NCBI GenBank assembly: GCA_008636095.1
Contig: VSJD01000073.1
Location: 1 to 11,742 of the forward strand
Direction of reading: 5' to 3'
Source of the DNA: Kiritimatiellota bacterium
GTDB lineage: Bacteria; Verrucomicrobiota; Kiritimatiellia; JAAZAB01
Length of the DNA: 11,742 bases
Under the pieces are notes generated by a model. The model was not told where the DNA came from, ran no database searches, and saw only the letters and a list, made by a program, of their open reading frames with translations. Positions 11,714 to 11,742 of this stretch are shown here, piece after piece. Position numbers and translations under genes: made by a program. Position 1 is the stretch's first letter. Each line of letters starts with the position of its first letter.

Positions 11714-11742
11714 CCCCCCCCCCCCCCCCCCCCCCCCCCCCC
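11714..11742. other. Homopolymer of 29 C at the window edge
   Basis: An uninterrupted C run ends the sequence. A run this long at a contig end is more likely a sequencing or assembly artefact (for example dark-cycle poly-G reads) than genome sequence. Confidence 0.8.

Overview
The window looks like chromosomal DNA from an uncultured, fairly GC-rich Gram-negative bacterium. The best guess is the PVC group (Kiritimatiellota, Lentisphaerota or a relative). This is inference. It rests on two things: paired Gfo/Idh/MocA oxidoreductases beside a PIG-L deacetylase and a ceramidase-like hydrolase, and intergenic gaps crowded with short palindromic and heptameric repeats. A run of 29 C at the right edge suggests that end is a contig end carrying an artefact.

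Layout. Positions 1-7622 are read almost entirely on the minus strand. The left part is a riboflavin cluster, ribBA - ribH - nusB (nusB runs off the left edge). Next upstream is nrdR, whose stop overlaps the start of an unrecognised 248-residue gene. A second pair follows, a DUF192 protein overlapping mscL by 7 nt, and this MscL carries an unusual C-terminal zinc ribbon. Then come two Gfo/Idh/MocA oxidoreductases. Their promoter region (7623-7777) is divergent and also drives a small cupin gene on the plus strand. Right of the cupin lie a remnant of a WYL-domain regulator, a repeat cluster, a PIG-L deacetylase (minus), a 554-base gap with no convincing gene, and a ceramidase-like hydrolase (plus).

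How the genes work together. ribBA and ribH supply both precursor branches and the lumazine step of riboflavin synthesis. nusB commonly travels with them. NrdR is the general repressor of ribonucleotide reductase genes. The right half (two NAD(P)-dependent sugar oxidoreductases, a cupin, a PIG-L deacetylase, an amidohydrolase-like ceramidase relative) resembles a catabolic island for modified or N-acylated sugars, but no substrate can be named.

What stands out. Nearly every gap over about 150 bases holds a different fold-back or repeat element of about 130-230 bp (186-351, 2422-2600, 4010-4141, 5047-5277, 8311-8440, 11479-11659) or an array of 7-bp repeats. Some are nested: the same CCCGAC..GTCGGG palindrome sits inside one arm of the 186-351 element, forms the core of the 11479-11659 element, and in the 8311-8440 copy is itself split by a 39-nt hairpin. 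No CRISPR array, tRNA, rRNA, transposase or FMN riboswitch was seen.
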